A DNA stretch of 64,000 nt. Origin: Butyrivibrio sp. XPD2006 (lineage in GTDB: Bacteria; Bacillota; Clostridia; Lachnospirales; Lachnospiraceae). The stretch is taken from the NCBI RefSeq assembly GCF_000420865.1, contig NZ_ATVT01000016.1, positions 33,686 to 97,685 on the forward strand. Direction: 5' to 3'. The notes under the pieces are model-generated. The model made no database searches. It was not told the DNA's origin and saw only the letters and a list, made by a program, of their open reading frames with translations. The position numbers were made by a program, and so were the translations under genes. This document shows positions 9,592-17,620 of the stretch, piece after piece. Position 1 is the stretch's first letter. The number at the start of each line of letters is the position of its first letter.

Positions 9592-9620
9592 ATTCTACCA
9601 TTTTCCACCATTATCAGCAA
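9592..9620 (-). promoter_or_regulatory. Putative promoter of the lysozyme-rfb operon
   Basis: On the minus strand TTGCTG (9620-9615) is separated by 17 bases from TAGAAT (9597-9592). The -10 box is preceded by TGG, giving an extended -10. It lies about 60 bases upstream of the lysozyme ATG at 9530 and just after the terminator hairpins of the upstream gene, where an operon promoter is expected. Only the -10 side is a strong match. Confidence 0.5.
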
Positions 9621-9629
9621 CTATGCCAT

Positions 9630-9664
9630 AAAAAAGAGTCAATATGAAACGTCCCCGGTGACTC
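9630..9664 (-). terminator. Second, weaker hairpin with T-tract
   Basis: The 6-base arms GAGTCA (9636-9641) and TGACTC (9659-9664) lie just beyond the stronger hairpin. On the minus strand they are followed by a run of six Ts. This probably acts as a back-up terminator for the membrane protein gene ending at 9706. Confidence 0.4.
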
Positions 9665-9666
9665 AT

Positions 9667-9700
9667 AAAAAGGGAGTCAATGAGAACCCCATTGACTCCC
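9667..9700 (-). terminator. Rho-independent terminator
   Basis: Perfect 11-base arms GGGAGTCAATG (9672-9682) and its complement (9690-9700) enclose a 7-base loop. On the minus strand the hairpin is followed by TTTTT. It sits right behind the stop codon of the membrane protein gene at 9706 and separates that gene from the lysozyme operon. Confidence 0.85.
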
Positions 9701-9705
9701 GTGAA

Positions 9706-11508
9706 TTATTCTTCAGTTAAAATAAGTGATGTAACCGCAAGTATCAGCGGTACAGATAACACAACCGGAAGCTGGTATCTCATGCCGTTGCAAAGCGGAG
9801 ATGCAAGGCAAACCAGCAGATTGATAACGTTTGGAATCAAGATAACATATCCCTTGCGATTCTTATGTTTCAGGATCATAGCCGTTATGGCGATCATCAG
9901 CCATGTGTATATTCCTGGCATTGACAGATAGCGAAGTATAGGGAATACCATGTTGATGAAGATAAGGTTCTTGAGTATCTGTACATTTTCAAAATCCTGA
10001 GTTCCGTCTATTCCCATATCACCTAGCTGAGACATTACCACATCGCGGTCCTCATTGGGCATATCTCCGTTAGCTTCGGCATTTTGTTCTGTAGGTGCAA
10101 GGTAGCCGTAGTTGAGGCACATGAACGCATCAAAGTAAACACCGGGGTGTTTTAGTCCCATCTTGAACCAGGTTGCAAAGTAGCGCGGAAGATTTTCTTT
10201 TTCAACATAAACCGTATTCTTAACATCATCTGCGCAGAACGGCTCATAGATTTCCGGAAGGCCTTCGTAGTTATCGAAAAAGAGCTCTAAAGCTTCCCTC
10301 TCATCTTCTGTAACTTCGCCGCCATACTCTATCACATATCTTGCTGATTGCTGCATCGGAACACTTAGCGCTTCCTTGACGTGGGTCGGTTCTATTCCCA
10401 TGGCTCTGAACACAGGCCCGTTGACGATAAGCGAGATCACCACTATTGCCGCAGTACTTCCGGCAAGCACCATGCGAATCAACTTTTCTTTCAATACAAA
10501 TATCAGGAGAATCATTGCCGGGATAACTGCATAGATTCCGTTATTTCTTAGGAATACACATAACAGGCCTTCTACTGCGAGTACTATGCAATCCCTCACA
10601 GTGACAGCCTCTCCATCAAAGCAGATGCACACCAGCTTAGTTAAAAACAAAAGCGTAAACAGACTGTAGAACAGGTCCTTTTCATACCACTGTGCGAACA
10701 GTCCGAATATAGGAGTAAATCCAAAGAATACAGCTGTAATGTAGCAGATCACTTTACTAACGCCCAGTTTATACATTGTGGATATCGAATATCCCAGGAT
10801 GAGCGCTCCGCAAACAGCCTGTACCAGCAGGTAAAAGAAGACGCCAAATCTTGCATCCCCGGTAATCGCCTGCCCGATTCTAAAAGACGTTCCCATTATC
10901 CAAGTTGAAAAAGGTGGGTGATGAGCCCCTACAGATTTAAAGTAATACTGTCCAAGCTGAGTTACTCCATCTCCGGCAACTGTGCCCGGATAAGCCATTA
11001 CAATCCAGATCATCCATCCTGCAAACACTAAAAGGGATGAAATAACAAACAGCTTCACATTTCCGGAGTTACCAGACAAGGTCTTATTTCTCAAGCCTTC
11101 ATAGAAAGCCTTATACCCCACATAGAACAGAATTGTATAGCCCGTAAACCTGAGAACAGTAAGCAAAATCTGGTAAGAATTTGCAAACAGTCCTAATGTG
11201 TCCTGTGTCAGTTTATAGCTAAAACACCACATATATAGGAAGGACAGGATGATTGCTACAACAAGTCCTGCAATATCAAGTTTAAATTTTCCTTCCTTAA
11301 AGACAACCGAGATCAGCGCATACACCCCAATCCAGGTCATAACATCCACGATATTGATCGTGGATACAGAGTACGCAAGTTTACTTACAAAATTCAGGAT
11401 AGTATTTTCAGATTCTGCCCCAATAACCAGCACTTCTGTTGCGTTTATTGCATAAACAACAAATAAAGCGACAAGCCCCTGCACAACTTTTCTATTATCA
11501 ATTTTCAT
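9706..11508 (-). CDS. Large polytopic membrane protein (DUF6020-like, probable GT-C type)
   Basis: A 600-residue protein with about a dozen membrane segments. It resembles the DUF6020 group of Lachnospiraceae membrane proteins. The loop AYPGTVAGDGVTQLGQYYF, followed by VGAHHPPFSTW, is the most distinctive region and recalls the acidic first loop of GT-C glycosyltransferases. A soluble loop of about 110 residues near 390-500 probably faces outwards. The ATG at 11508 is preceded by AAAGGGGGAG. The gene stands alone, diverging from the secreted protein gene at 11758 and closed by a strong terminator at 9667-9700. The enzymatic role is inferred. Confidence 0.75.
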   Translation of the reverse strand: MKIDNRKVVQGLVALFVVYAINATEVLVIGAESENTILNFVSKLAYSVSTINIVDVMTWIGVYALISVVFKEGKFKLDIAGLVVAIILSFLYMWCFSYKLTQDTLGLFANSYQILLTVLRFTGYTILFYVGYKAFYEGLRNKTLSGNSGNVKLFVISSLLVFAGWMIWIVMAYPGTVAGDGVTQLGQYYFKSVGAHHPPFSTWIMGTSFRIGQAITGDARFGVFFYLLVQAVCGALILGYSISTMYKLGVSKVICYITAVFFGFTPIFGLFAQWYEKDLFYSLFTLLFLTKLVCICFDGEAVTVRDCIVLAVEGLLCVFLRNNGIYAVIPAMILLIFVLKEKLIRMVLAGSTAAIVVISLIVNGPVFRAMGIEPTHVKEALSVPMQQSARYVIEYGGEVTEDEREALELFFDNYEGLPEIYEPFCADDVKNTVYVEKENLPRYFATWFKMGLKHPGVYFDAFMCLNYGYLAPTEQNAEANGDMPNEDRDVVMSQLGDMGIDGTQDFENVQILKNLIFINMVFPILRYLSMPGIYTWLMIAITAMILKHKNRKGYVILIPNVINLLVCLASPLCNGMRYQLPVVLSVPLILAVTSLILTEE

Positions 11509-11676
11509 ATCTCCCCCTTTGAAAAATCATGACAATTATGTATACGAGCCAATTCATCATATCATTTTATCCCCCTATCCCGCAACGCATACGCATTATG
11601 CGTCAATTATTCATTTTTGTGTATATTTATAGATTATAAAACAACAATAAAAAGTATAAATTCTGCTTTATATTTA

Positions 11677-11705
11677 TTGTTTTTCATTTCCGCTAGCGCA
11701 ATAAT
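11677..11705 (+). promoter_or_regulatory. Possible promoter of the secreted protein gene
   Basis: TTGTTT (11677-11682) is spaced 17 bases from AATAAT (11700-11705) in the 249-base divergent spacer, about 50 bases before the ATG at 11758. Both boxes are imperfect, so this is tentative. The rest of the spacer is AT-rich with no other clear element. Confidence 0.3.
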
Positions 11706-11757
11706 ACGTTTACGTTTTGTGAACATTCATTTTTTTAATTCAAGGAGGACATTTAAA

Positions 11758-12408
11758 ATGGATATTAAGAAGAGCGCAAAATATTTCGTAGTTGCAGGTC
11801 TCATTGGAGCATTACTTTTCACACCTGCCACAAAGGCAATCGCAGCAGTTTCAGGCGAGTCTGATCCCACACCCGAGCAGGCAAGACAGGCAGCCGTAGA
11901 ACGTCAGCTTGAAGCATTTGTTGCTGAAGCTACATCTAACACAAACAAGACTGTTGCAGGAACAAAGTCTCAGGTTAACGGACTCTACACAGCCAAAGGT
12001 GTACAGGGTGTTGCAATGGCACCTTCAACAGATTCAGGTTCAGACAAGAATTCTTATGTTAAGGTTACAGATACAGACAAGAAAAAGAGCTCAGCAGCTG
12101 TAGCTGTTGCTAACACTGTAGCAGCATCTATCAGCCCCAATGCTGTAGTTGGTCCTTGCATCAACGTAGAGTACGGCAAGATGGAAAACGGAAAATTCAC
12201 AGAGTCAACATCCGGATCAAAGGGCGAGCTGAGTATCGGTGTTCCTGCCGGCTTCCGTTCAGAGGGTGCAAAATATGCAGTTGTAGCTGTTTACGGCGGC
12301 GGAGCATTTGACTGCTATGAGAACACAAGCACAGATCCCAATAAAGTTACTGTTAATGTAGGCGAAGCAAAGTCAGCAAATGTAATGTATGCGCTTGTAA
12401 AGTATTGA
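11758..12408 (+). CDS. Small secreted protein of unknown function
   Basis: The product has 216 residues from the ATG at 11758, which has an excellent AAGGAGG site seven to eight bases upstream. Further upstream codons in frame are not supported. It has a classical signal peptide (basic MDIKK, hydrophobic core, cleavage probably after AIAA near residue 29). The mature part is Ala, Ser, Thr and Lys rich, with one Cys near residue 135 and another near 185, and no motif I recognise. It is one of only three plus-strand genes in the glycan locus and has its own terminator. This suggests an independently and perhaps strongly expressed exported protein. Confidence 0.8.
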   Translation: MDIKKSAKYFVVAGLIGALLFTPATKAIAAVSGESDPTPEQARQAAVERQLEAFVAEATSNTNKTVAGTKSQVNGLYTAKGVQGVAMAPSTDSGSDKNSYVKVTDTDKKKSSAAVAVANTVAASISPNAVVGPCINVEYGKMENGKFTESTSGSKGELSIGVPAGFRSEGAKYAVVAVYGGGAFDCYENTSTDPNKVTVNVGEAKSANVMYALVKY

Positions 12409-12431
12409 TTTATCCAAAAACATAATAATAT

Positions 12432-12475
12432 CGGCCCCGGCTTAGAACCAATAATTCAAAGCCGGGGCCGTTTTA
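12432..12475. terminator. Strong GC-rich terminator between convergent genes
   Basis: Twelve-base arms CGGCCCCGGCTT (12432-12443) and the complement (12459-12470) are followed on the plus strand by TTTTA. It ends the secreted protein gene and lies 28 bases beyond the stop of the convergent SGNH gene, which it may also terminate. Confidence 0.88.
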
Positions 12476-12497
12476 TGTCACATGCACTACATAAGCA

Positions 12498-13574
12498 CTA
12501 TCGCCACTCGTATCCGTTTTCTTCTACAATCGCCTTTATTTCCTCTGTGTGAACATCCCAGGAAGAATAATACGGATCACCGCGATGATCCGGAATCATA
12601 TCCTCACCGTATATATACCGAAGATGCAAACCCAGATACTGAGAAAACTTGGTAGCACCGTAATAATTCAAATGTGACTCATCATATATATCGCTACCAC
12701 CCTCAAAATCAATTCCTATATCATAAAGATGTGTAAGTGTATAGTCATAGAACACATGCTCATCTCCGGATTCTCTTAGGCTATTCACATACTGTTCTAT
12801 CCAGTTGTATCTCTCAACCTCTTCCTGCACCAGTCCCATAGCGCGCTCATGGTTTACCTGATAAGGAACAATCGTCAGATATAACTCAATCCCATTATCC
12901 CGCGTAAAGTCAACAATCTTCTGCAGATACTCAACAGACTTATCAGAAGGCGGAAGGACATCTTCAGTATACACAGATGGTGCCGGTACGGAATTCATAC
13001 CAAAGTTAGGAGTAAATCCCTTGAAATTTGTGTAGTCATAAGTCAGTTCCTTAAAGTCCTGCTTAGTAAGCTGATCATACCTGTCATGATAGCCCACAAA
13101 CCCGGGGAAGTACTTGTTCCACAGCTCCGACTTATCATCAAGGCTCACATCCACCATGTTAATCTTGTTTCTGCAAAGCTTATATCCGTTAAAAGACTCT
13201 GCCAGATGAGCATAGGTGTATTTAAAGCCATCCAGAATAGCTGCCGGAGCAAACATATCCAGGACCACAACCTTCGGATGCTGCTTCTTGCAGATCTCCC
13301 TGAGATAATAATAGGAAATCCACAAAGGCTGCTCAGCTGATGAGTAGTCAAATGCAGAAATACCATAGGTTTCCCATAACTTGGCTGTGTTTACTCCGTA
13401 GTGTACATGACTTGAGCCAAGTACCACAACATCCACCGAGTCCCTTGGCTGCTTGTACACTGCAATGCACTGCTTGACACCGTGATCAGTCCTGTCTTTG
13501 AGCACAAAATCAGCACCATACAGCGCCACAGCAAGAGTTATAAATGAAAGTATTATTGCTATTACTCTCTTCAT
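12498..13574 (-). CDS. SGNH-like partner of MBOAT O-acyltransferase
   Basis: A 358-residue membrane-anchored protein with one N-terminal hydrophobic segment (about 5-23). The SGNH-type nucleophile block is VLGSSHVHYG near residue 52, and the C-terminal DESHLNYYG block near 300 supplies the Asp-x-x-His pair. This is the arrangement of AlgX/AlgJ- and DltD-like proteins that pass acyl groups from an MBOAT protein to a polysaccharide outside the membrane. It lies 35 bases downstream of an MBOAT gene, and the same pairing occurs twice more in the window. The target polymer is unknown. Confidence 0.82.
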   Translation of the reverse strand: MKRVIAIILSFITLAVALYGADFVLKDRTDHGVKQCIAVYKQPRDSVDVVVLGSSHVHYGVNTAKLWETYGISAFDYSSAEQPLWISYYYLREICKKQHPKVVVLDMFAPAAILDGFKYTYAHLAESFNGYKLCRNKINMVDVSLDDKSELWNKYFPGFVGYHDRYDQLTKQDFKELTYDYTNFKGFTPNFGMNSVPAPSVYTEDVLPPSDKSVEYLQKIVDFTRDNGIELYLTIVPYQVNHERAMGLVQEEVERYNWIEQYVNSLRESGDEHVFYDYTLTHLYDIGIDFEGGSDIYDESHLNYYGATKFSQYLGLHLRYIYGEDMIPDHRGDPYYSSWDVHTEEIKAIVEENGYEWR

Positions 13575-13609
13575 AGATCATTACCTTCCCAAACCAAAAC
13601 CCCAGATCA

Positions 13610-15040
13610 TCAGAACTGCATATACATGAAACTCCTGATATTCTCGCCCGAACCATACTTGCCAAATATCAGGATCACAAATGCCAGGAAAGTCAAAAGT
13701 GCAGTTCTGTGTGAAATCCTCCATTTATCCGCCACAAGTGCCGGAACAATATCCTGTCTGCGATAAGCATAAACATCAAGAACAACCAGAACTACCAGAG
13801 ATATTGCTGCAATCCACCACTCCATAACAGAGATTCCCATCATGACAGAATCTGTAACTGCAAGACCTGCTATTGGCGCAGCGCTGTTCACCCCGGGTAT
13901 CATACCTGCTATAAATTGAAGTGCCTGCCCCAAATCCGCAGCTCTGAAGAATATCCAGGCAAAAGACACAAGACAGAAAGTCAAAACTCTTCCGAAAACG
14001 CCCTTTGTCAAAAATACAGCCCTGGTCTTCCCTGCAACATCAGTCAGCACATTAAAGAGTCCATGCAAAAGTCCCCATACAATGAAGCTGAGTCCCGCGC
14101 CGTGCCACATACCGCATACCAGGAACACTATGAGAGTATTTATCCTCTTTCTGACAGCTCCCTTCCTATTACCTCCAAGTGGTATATATACATAATCTCT
14201 CAGCCAGCTTGAAAGTGACACATGCCATCTTCTCCAGAATTCCACAGTATTTTCAGCAAAATAAGGCGTAAGAAAATTCTGAGTAAGGTTAATTCCAAGC
14301 AGGAGCGATATGCCTATCATACTGTTGGTATATCCCGCAAAGTCGCAGTAAATCTGAACCGTGTACAGAAGTGATGCCAGTATCAGAGTGATAAATCCGC
14401 ATCCCTGAATATCCGCAAATGCGCTGTCCACCACAATTCCAATCCTGTCGGCAATCACCAGCTTCATGAACATCCCCCATACCAGATAGCTCATGGCCTT
14501 TTCAAATCTGCAGACATATTCCATGGAAAAGAGCCTGACCCTTGCAGATTCTTCCAGCTGCTTCATGAAATCCCCGCATCGCTCGATAGGACCGCTCATC
14601 CATTTCGGAAACCACATCATGTAAAGAGCAAATCTGATGGGCTTTTTCTCAGGCCCCGCAAGTTTTCCGGTGTAAACATCCACAACATAGCTGATAGCCT
14701 GAAATGTATAAAACGACAAACCTATTGGCATTGACACTGCATTTTCAGTTCCCTGAATTCCCATAAACCATGGAATATACTTCCATCCCGCAAGGACTGC
14801 CACAAGCAAAGCAACGAAAGCAATCATCACACCGCGCCTGCCATCTCCAACCATCAGACCTGCAAGATAAGTAAAAACTGTGATCACACAAAGAACCAAC
14901 AGCGCCGATAATCCGCCATTGAAATAGACGAATAATGCACTGCCGGGTAAAAGAATCAGTCCCCTGAATCTCCCGGGAACGATATGATATATACACAAAA
15001 GAACAATCAAAAAAACGACTGTCGTAAACTGAAGCAGCAC
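13610..15040 (-). CDS. MBOAT family O-acyltransferase (AlgI/DltB-like)
   Basis: A polytopic membrane acyltransferase that moves acyl groups, usually acetyl, across the membrane for polysaccharide O-acylation. It has about ten membrane segments and the diagnostic MWHGAG motif with the catalytic His, followed by FIVWGLLHG. The frame is open further upstream to 15178. I choose the GTG at 15040 because an AAGGGGAG site lies just before it, because the protein then begins like other MBOATs, and because a terminator hairpin occupies 15077-15131 in the longer version. This gives 476 residues. It is followed by its SGNH partner. Confidence 0.9.
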   Translation of the reverse strand: MLLQFTTVVFLIVLLCIYHIVPGRFRGLILLPGSALFVYFNGGLSALLVLCVITVFTYLAGLMVGDGRRGVMIAFVALLVAVLAGWKYIPWFMGIQGTENAVSMPIGLSFYTFQAISYVVDVYTGKLAGPEKKPIRFALYMMWFPKWMSGPIERCGDFMKQLEESARVRLFSMEYVCRFEKAMSYLVWGMFMKLVIADRIGIVVDSAFADIQGCGFITLILASLLYTVQIYCDFAGYTNSMIGISLLLGINLTQNFLTPYFAENTVEFWRRWHVSLSSWLRDYVYIPLGGNRKGAVRKRINTLIVFLVCGMWHGAGLSFIVWGLLHGLFNVLTDVAGKTRAVFLTKGVFGRVLTFCLVSFAWIFFRAADLGQALQFIAGMIPGVNSAAPIAGLAVTDSVMMGISVMEWWIAAISLVVLVVLDVYAYRRQDIVPALVADKWRISHRTALLTFLAFVILIFGKYGSGENIRSFMYMQF

Positions 15041-15076
15041 TCCCCGTTCTCCCCTTTTAACCCTAATTAAAGCAAT

Positions 15077-15131
15077 AAAAAAGCAGAACATGAAACTAAG
15101 ACATCCCCCGATGTCTGATTCATGTTCTGCT
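15077..15131 (-). terminator. Strong hairpin terminator after RNase J, upstream of the MBOAT start
   Basis: The 13-base arms AGCAGAACATGAA (15082-15094) and the complement (15119-15131), plus an inner GACATC/GATGTC stem, are followed on the minus strand by TTTTTATT. It lies about 130 bases after the RNase J stop and 37 bases before the MBOAT GTG. It could act either as a plain terminator or as an attenuator for the MBOAT-SGNH pair. Confidence 0.85.
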
Positions 15132-15257
15132 ACATATCTGCATTTCTTTTCACGAAACGTATCACTCCAAAGAAGCATTCAGCGGACGTAATACATTTCA
15201 TAAAAGCATTGACTATAACAGCTGCAAACTGCAACAAATTCTATGTGACAAAGAAAA

Positions 15258-16910
15258 TTATATCATCACTTCAGTAACCATAGCAACCACAATTGGGTCT
15301 TTTCCCGTCTCATCGCGCAGGAAGTCAGATGCCACCTTGATAATATTTTTCTCAGCTCTCTTATCCCTGACGTTCTGGCTTATAAGCCTTGACATCTCGG
15401 CAGAAACCGCCTCATTAAGCCTGCTTTCAATCTCCGGTCTGACAGCCAGATCCATGAAACCTCTTGAAGTTATTTTAACTCCCGAAGCATATCTTCCCGT
15501 ATCCTTGCTTACGCAGATCTCAATGATCACCACTCCCGACTGTGAAAGCTGCCTTCTCTCTTCCAGTACCGATGCCGCAATACAGCTTTTTTCATAGCCG
15601 TCTATCAAGATCTCCCGCAGCGGAATCTTATCCACAATTCTGCAACTGCCTGAGGTAAGCTCGATAACGTCACCGTTCCTCGCCATAAGTATATTGGCAG
15701 AATCAACACCAACAGAAGCCGCGATGCTCTTAGCTTCACGCCTCAGTCTGTACTCGCCGTGGGCAGGAATAACGAACCTGGGCTTCAGCAGCGTATACAG
15801 AAGTTTTATTTCCTTCTCACATGCATGTCCGGTGGCATGAATATCCTGAAACTCCACCACAGCACCCTGCTCCTCAAGGATGTTGAGTGTCTTGTTAAAC
15901 TCAACTTCATCGCCCTGAATGGCAACGGAACTAAAGAGCACAACGTCATTCTTTTTAATGCTTATCTCGGGATTATCACCGACAGCTATACTTGCGATAC
16001 TCTTAACAGCCTCACCGTGATTACCGGTAGTCAGGAACACAATCTCATCATCCCTGTAATTACTAATATCCACAGCATCGATGATAGTATCCTCCGGAAT
16101 ATCCATATAGCCAAGCTTTCTTGCTATGGAAAAGACCCTCAGCATTACTTCACCTTCCATGGCAACCTTTCTGCCATGTTTCCTGCCAAGGTCGAGAATC
16201 TGCTGTATTCGCTCCATATTGGATGCAAAGGTCGAGATTATCAGCCTGTTACTCTCATAGTAGTTAAAGAACCAGTCAAGCTGTCTGTAGACATCCCTCT
16301 CGGACTTGGAAGCATCTTTTATCATCGCATTGGTACTGTCGGATAAAACGGCAAGAACGCCCTTCGATCCCAGGGCCGAGAGCCTTGCCATATCAGCCGG
16401 CTCGCCGATGATGGGCGACATGTCGAACTTGAAATCTCCGGTGTGAACAATTATTCCCTCGGAAGTATAAAAAGCCAGCATCACCGAATCCGGAATACTG
16501 TGATTGGTCCTAATGAATTCAACCTTGAAGTCACCGATGACCATGGTATTCCCGGGCTTGATTGCTCTTGTTTTCACTCCTTTTATACCGAAGTCCTTAA
16601 GGCTCTCTTCCACAAGCCCAACAGTAAGCGGCGTTCCGTAAATCGGAACCTGAAACTCTTTTGCCATATAAGGAATAGCACCTATGTGGTCCTGATGACC
16701 ATGGGTTAAAACGATCCCTTTAAAGCGATCCATGTTCTGCCTAAGGTAGGTCATATCCGGAACGGCTGTGGCAATTCCGGGCATGTTATTGGGAGGAAAA
16801 GAGATACCGCAGTCCACGGCAACTATTCCATCAGCACTCTCAATGAGCGTCATATTCATTCCGATTTTGTCAAACCCACCAAGGGGTATGATCCTGATTC
16901 CAGCGCTCAT
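15258..16910 (-). CDS. rnj: Ribonuclease J
   Basis: A metallo-beta-lactamase/beta-CASP nuclease involved in RNA 5-prime-end processing and mRNA decay. HGHQDHIG near residue 70 binds the zinc ions. The later metal-binding and beta-CASP motifs (HTGDFKFD, SDSTNA and a C-terminal PAHGEYRL) are all present, and the total of about 550 residues is normal. The ATG at 16910 follows GGGG at eight bases and is adjacent to an in-frame GTG at 16913. The gene starts within a few bases of the stop of a small transporter gene, so the two are probably translated together. Finding RNase J at the end of a glycan operon is unusual. Confidence 0.95.
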   Translation of the reverse strand: MSAGIRIIPLGGFDKIGMNMTLIESADGIVAVDCGISFPPNNMPGIATAVPDMTYLRQNMDRFKGIVLTHGHQDHIGAIPYMAKEFQVPIYGTPLTVGLVEESLKDFGIKGVKTRAIKPGNTMVIGDFKVEFIRTNHSIPDSVMLAFYTSEGIIVHTGDFKFDMSPIIGEPADMARLSALGSKGVLAVLSDSTNAMIKDASKSERDVYRQLDWFFNYYESNRLIISTFASNMERIQQILDLGRKHGRKVAMEGEVMLRVFSIARKLGYMDIPEDTIIDAVDISNYRDDEIVFLTTGNHGEAVKSIASIAVGDNPEISIKKNDVVLFSSVAIQGDEVEFNKTLNILEEQGAVVEFQDIHATGHACEKEIKLLYTLLKPRFVIPAHGEYRLRREAKSIAASVGVDSANILMARNGDVIELTSGSCRIVDKIPLREILIDGYEKSCIAASVLEERRQLSQSGVVIIEICVSKDTGRYASGVKITSRGFMDLAVRPEIESRLNEAVSAEMSRLISQNVRDKRAEKNIIKVASDFLRDETGKDPIVVAMVTEVMI

Positions 16911-16915
16911 CACAA

Positions 16916-17260
16916 TTACCCCAAAAGATTAAACACAACTATACCGCCGATAATAAGGCACATTCCGATAACCTTGTTGACAGTGATCTTTTCTTTAAAA
17001 AATATCCTTGAGAAAAACATGACCATGATATAAGCAATAGGCTCCATTACCACGACGCCCATATAGCCAAGGCCTTTGTAGCAGAAGATGCCCACGATCA
17101 TAGACAGCACAAGTAGACCATACCCGCCGATTACCAGGACATTCAGATATTCCCTGATAAAACTGGGGTACTCTTTTTGCGAACTCTTTTTAAGAAGAAC
17201 CTGAGATACAGAAGCCAGAAGTTCTCCGAAGATCATAATGAGAAAGAACACATTAAACAT
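16916..17260 (-). CDS. SMR/EamA-type four-helix transporter subunit
   Basis: A 114-residue hydrophobic protein with four membrane segments, typical of the small multidrug resistance superfamily. It has a conserved-looking MEPIAYIMVMFFSRIFFKE helix and a final IIGGIVVFNLLG helix. It overlaps the preceding SMR-like gene by eight bases, so the two probably form a hetero-oligomer, as ArnE/ArnF do when flipping undecaprenyl-phosphate-linked sugars. In this glycan locus a lipid-sugar flippase is more likely than drug export, but the substrate is not shown by sequence. Confidence 0.75.
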   Translation of the reverse strand: MFNVFFLIMIFGELLASVSQVLLKKSSQKEYPSFIREYLNVLVIGGYGLLVLSMIVGIFCYKGLGYMGVVVMEPIAYIMVMFFSRIFFKEKITVNKVIGMCLIIGGIVVFNLLG

Positions 17261-17612
17261 TTTGGCCCTCCCCCATATTCATCACAATAACGCCTGCCAT
17301 TACAAGCAATACACCTGCGACCTTACCGGGAGTAATACCCTGGGAAAATATAAGAAAGTTCCACAGCATCGACCACAGCAGCGTTATTGACTTATTGGCG
17401 TAGGCAATAGAGAGCTGAAATTTCTTGATAACCTGCTGCCACAAAATAGCATAAACACCAAGGATACAGAAATCCAACCCAAAGAACATGATGTATTTTA
17501 GACTTAAAAACTCCTGCTTGGATGCCATGTTGGCTGCCACTGTGGACAGTGAATAAACCACCACAGACACCTCAAGCATGACCAGATCGATCAGCTTAAC
17601 CCTCTTCCCCAT
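17253..17612 (-). CDS. SMR/EamA-type four-helix transporter subunit (partner)
   Basis: A 119-residue protein with four hydrophobic segments, ending in the repeated SMR-type helix VAGVLLVMAGVIVMNMG. It overlaps the next SMR-like gene by eight bases, which strongly suggests a two-component transporter. It is the second gene of the group SGNH-like protein, SMR, SMR, RNase J. Candidate role: flipping a polyprenyl-phosphate sugar for the GT-C-like enzymes, by analogy with ArnE/ArnF or GtrA. This is inference. Confidence 0.75.
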   Translation of the reverse strand: MGKRVKLIDLVMLEVSVVVYSLSTVAANMASKQEFLSLKYIMFFGLDFCILGVYAILWQQVIKKFQLSIAYANKSITLLWSMLWNFLIFSQGITPGKVAGVLLVMAGVIVMNMGEGQNV

Positions 17613-17620
17613 AAACCGGA

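Noticed and set aside
15041..15178. N-terminal extension of the MBOAT protein
   Set aside because: It runs through a strong terminator hairpin, lacks MBOAT-like sequence, and a GTG with a good ribosome site lies at 15040.
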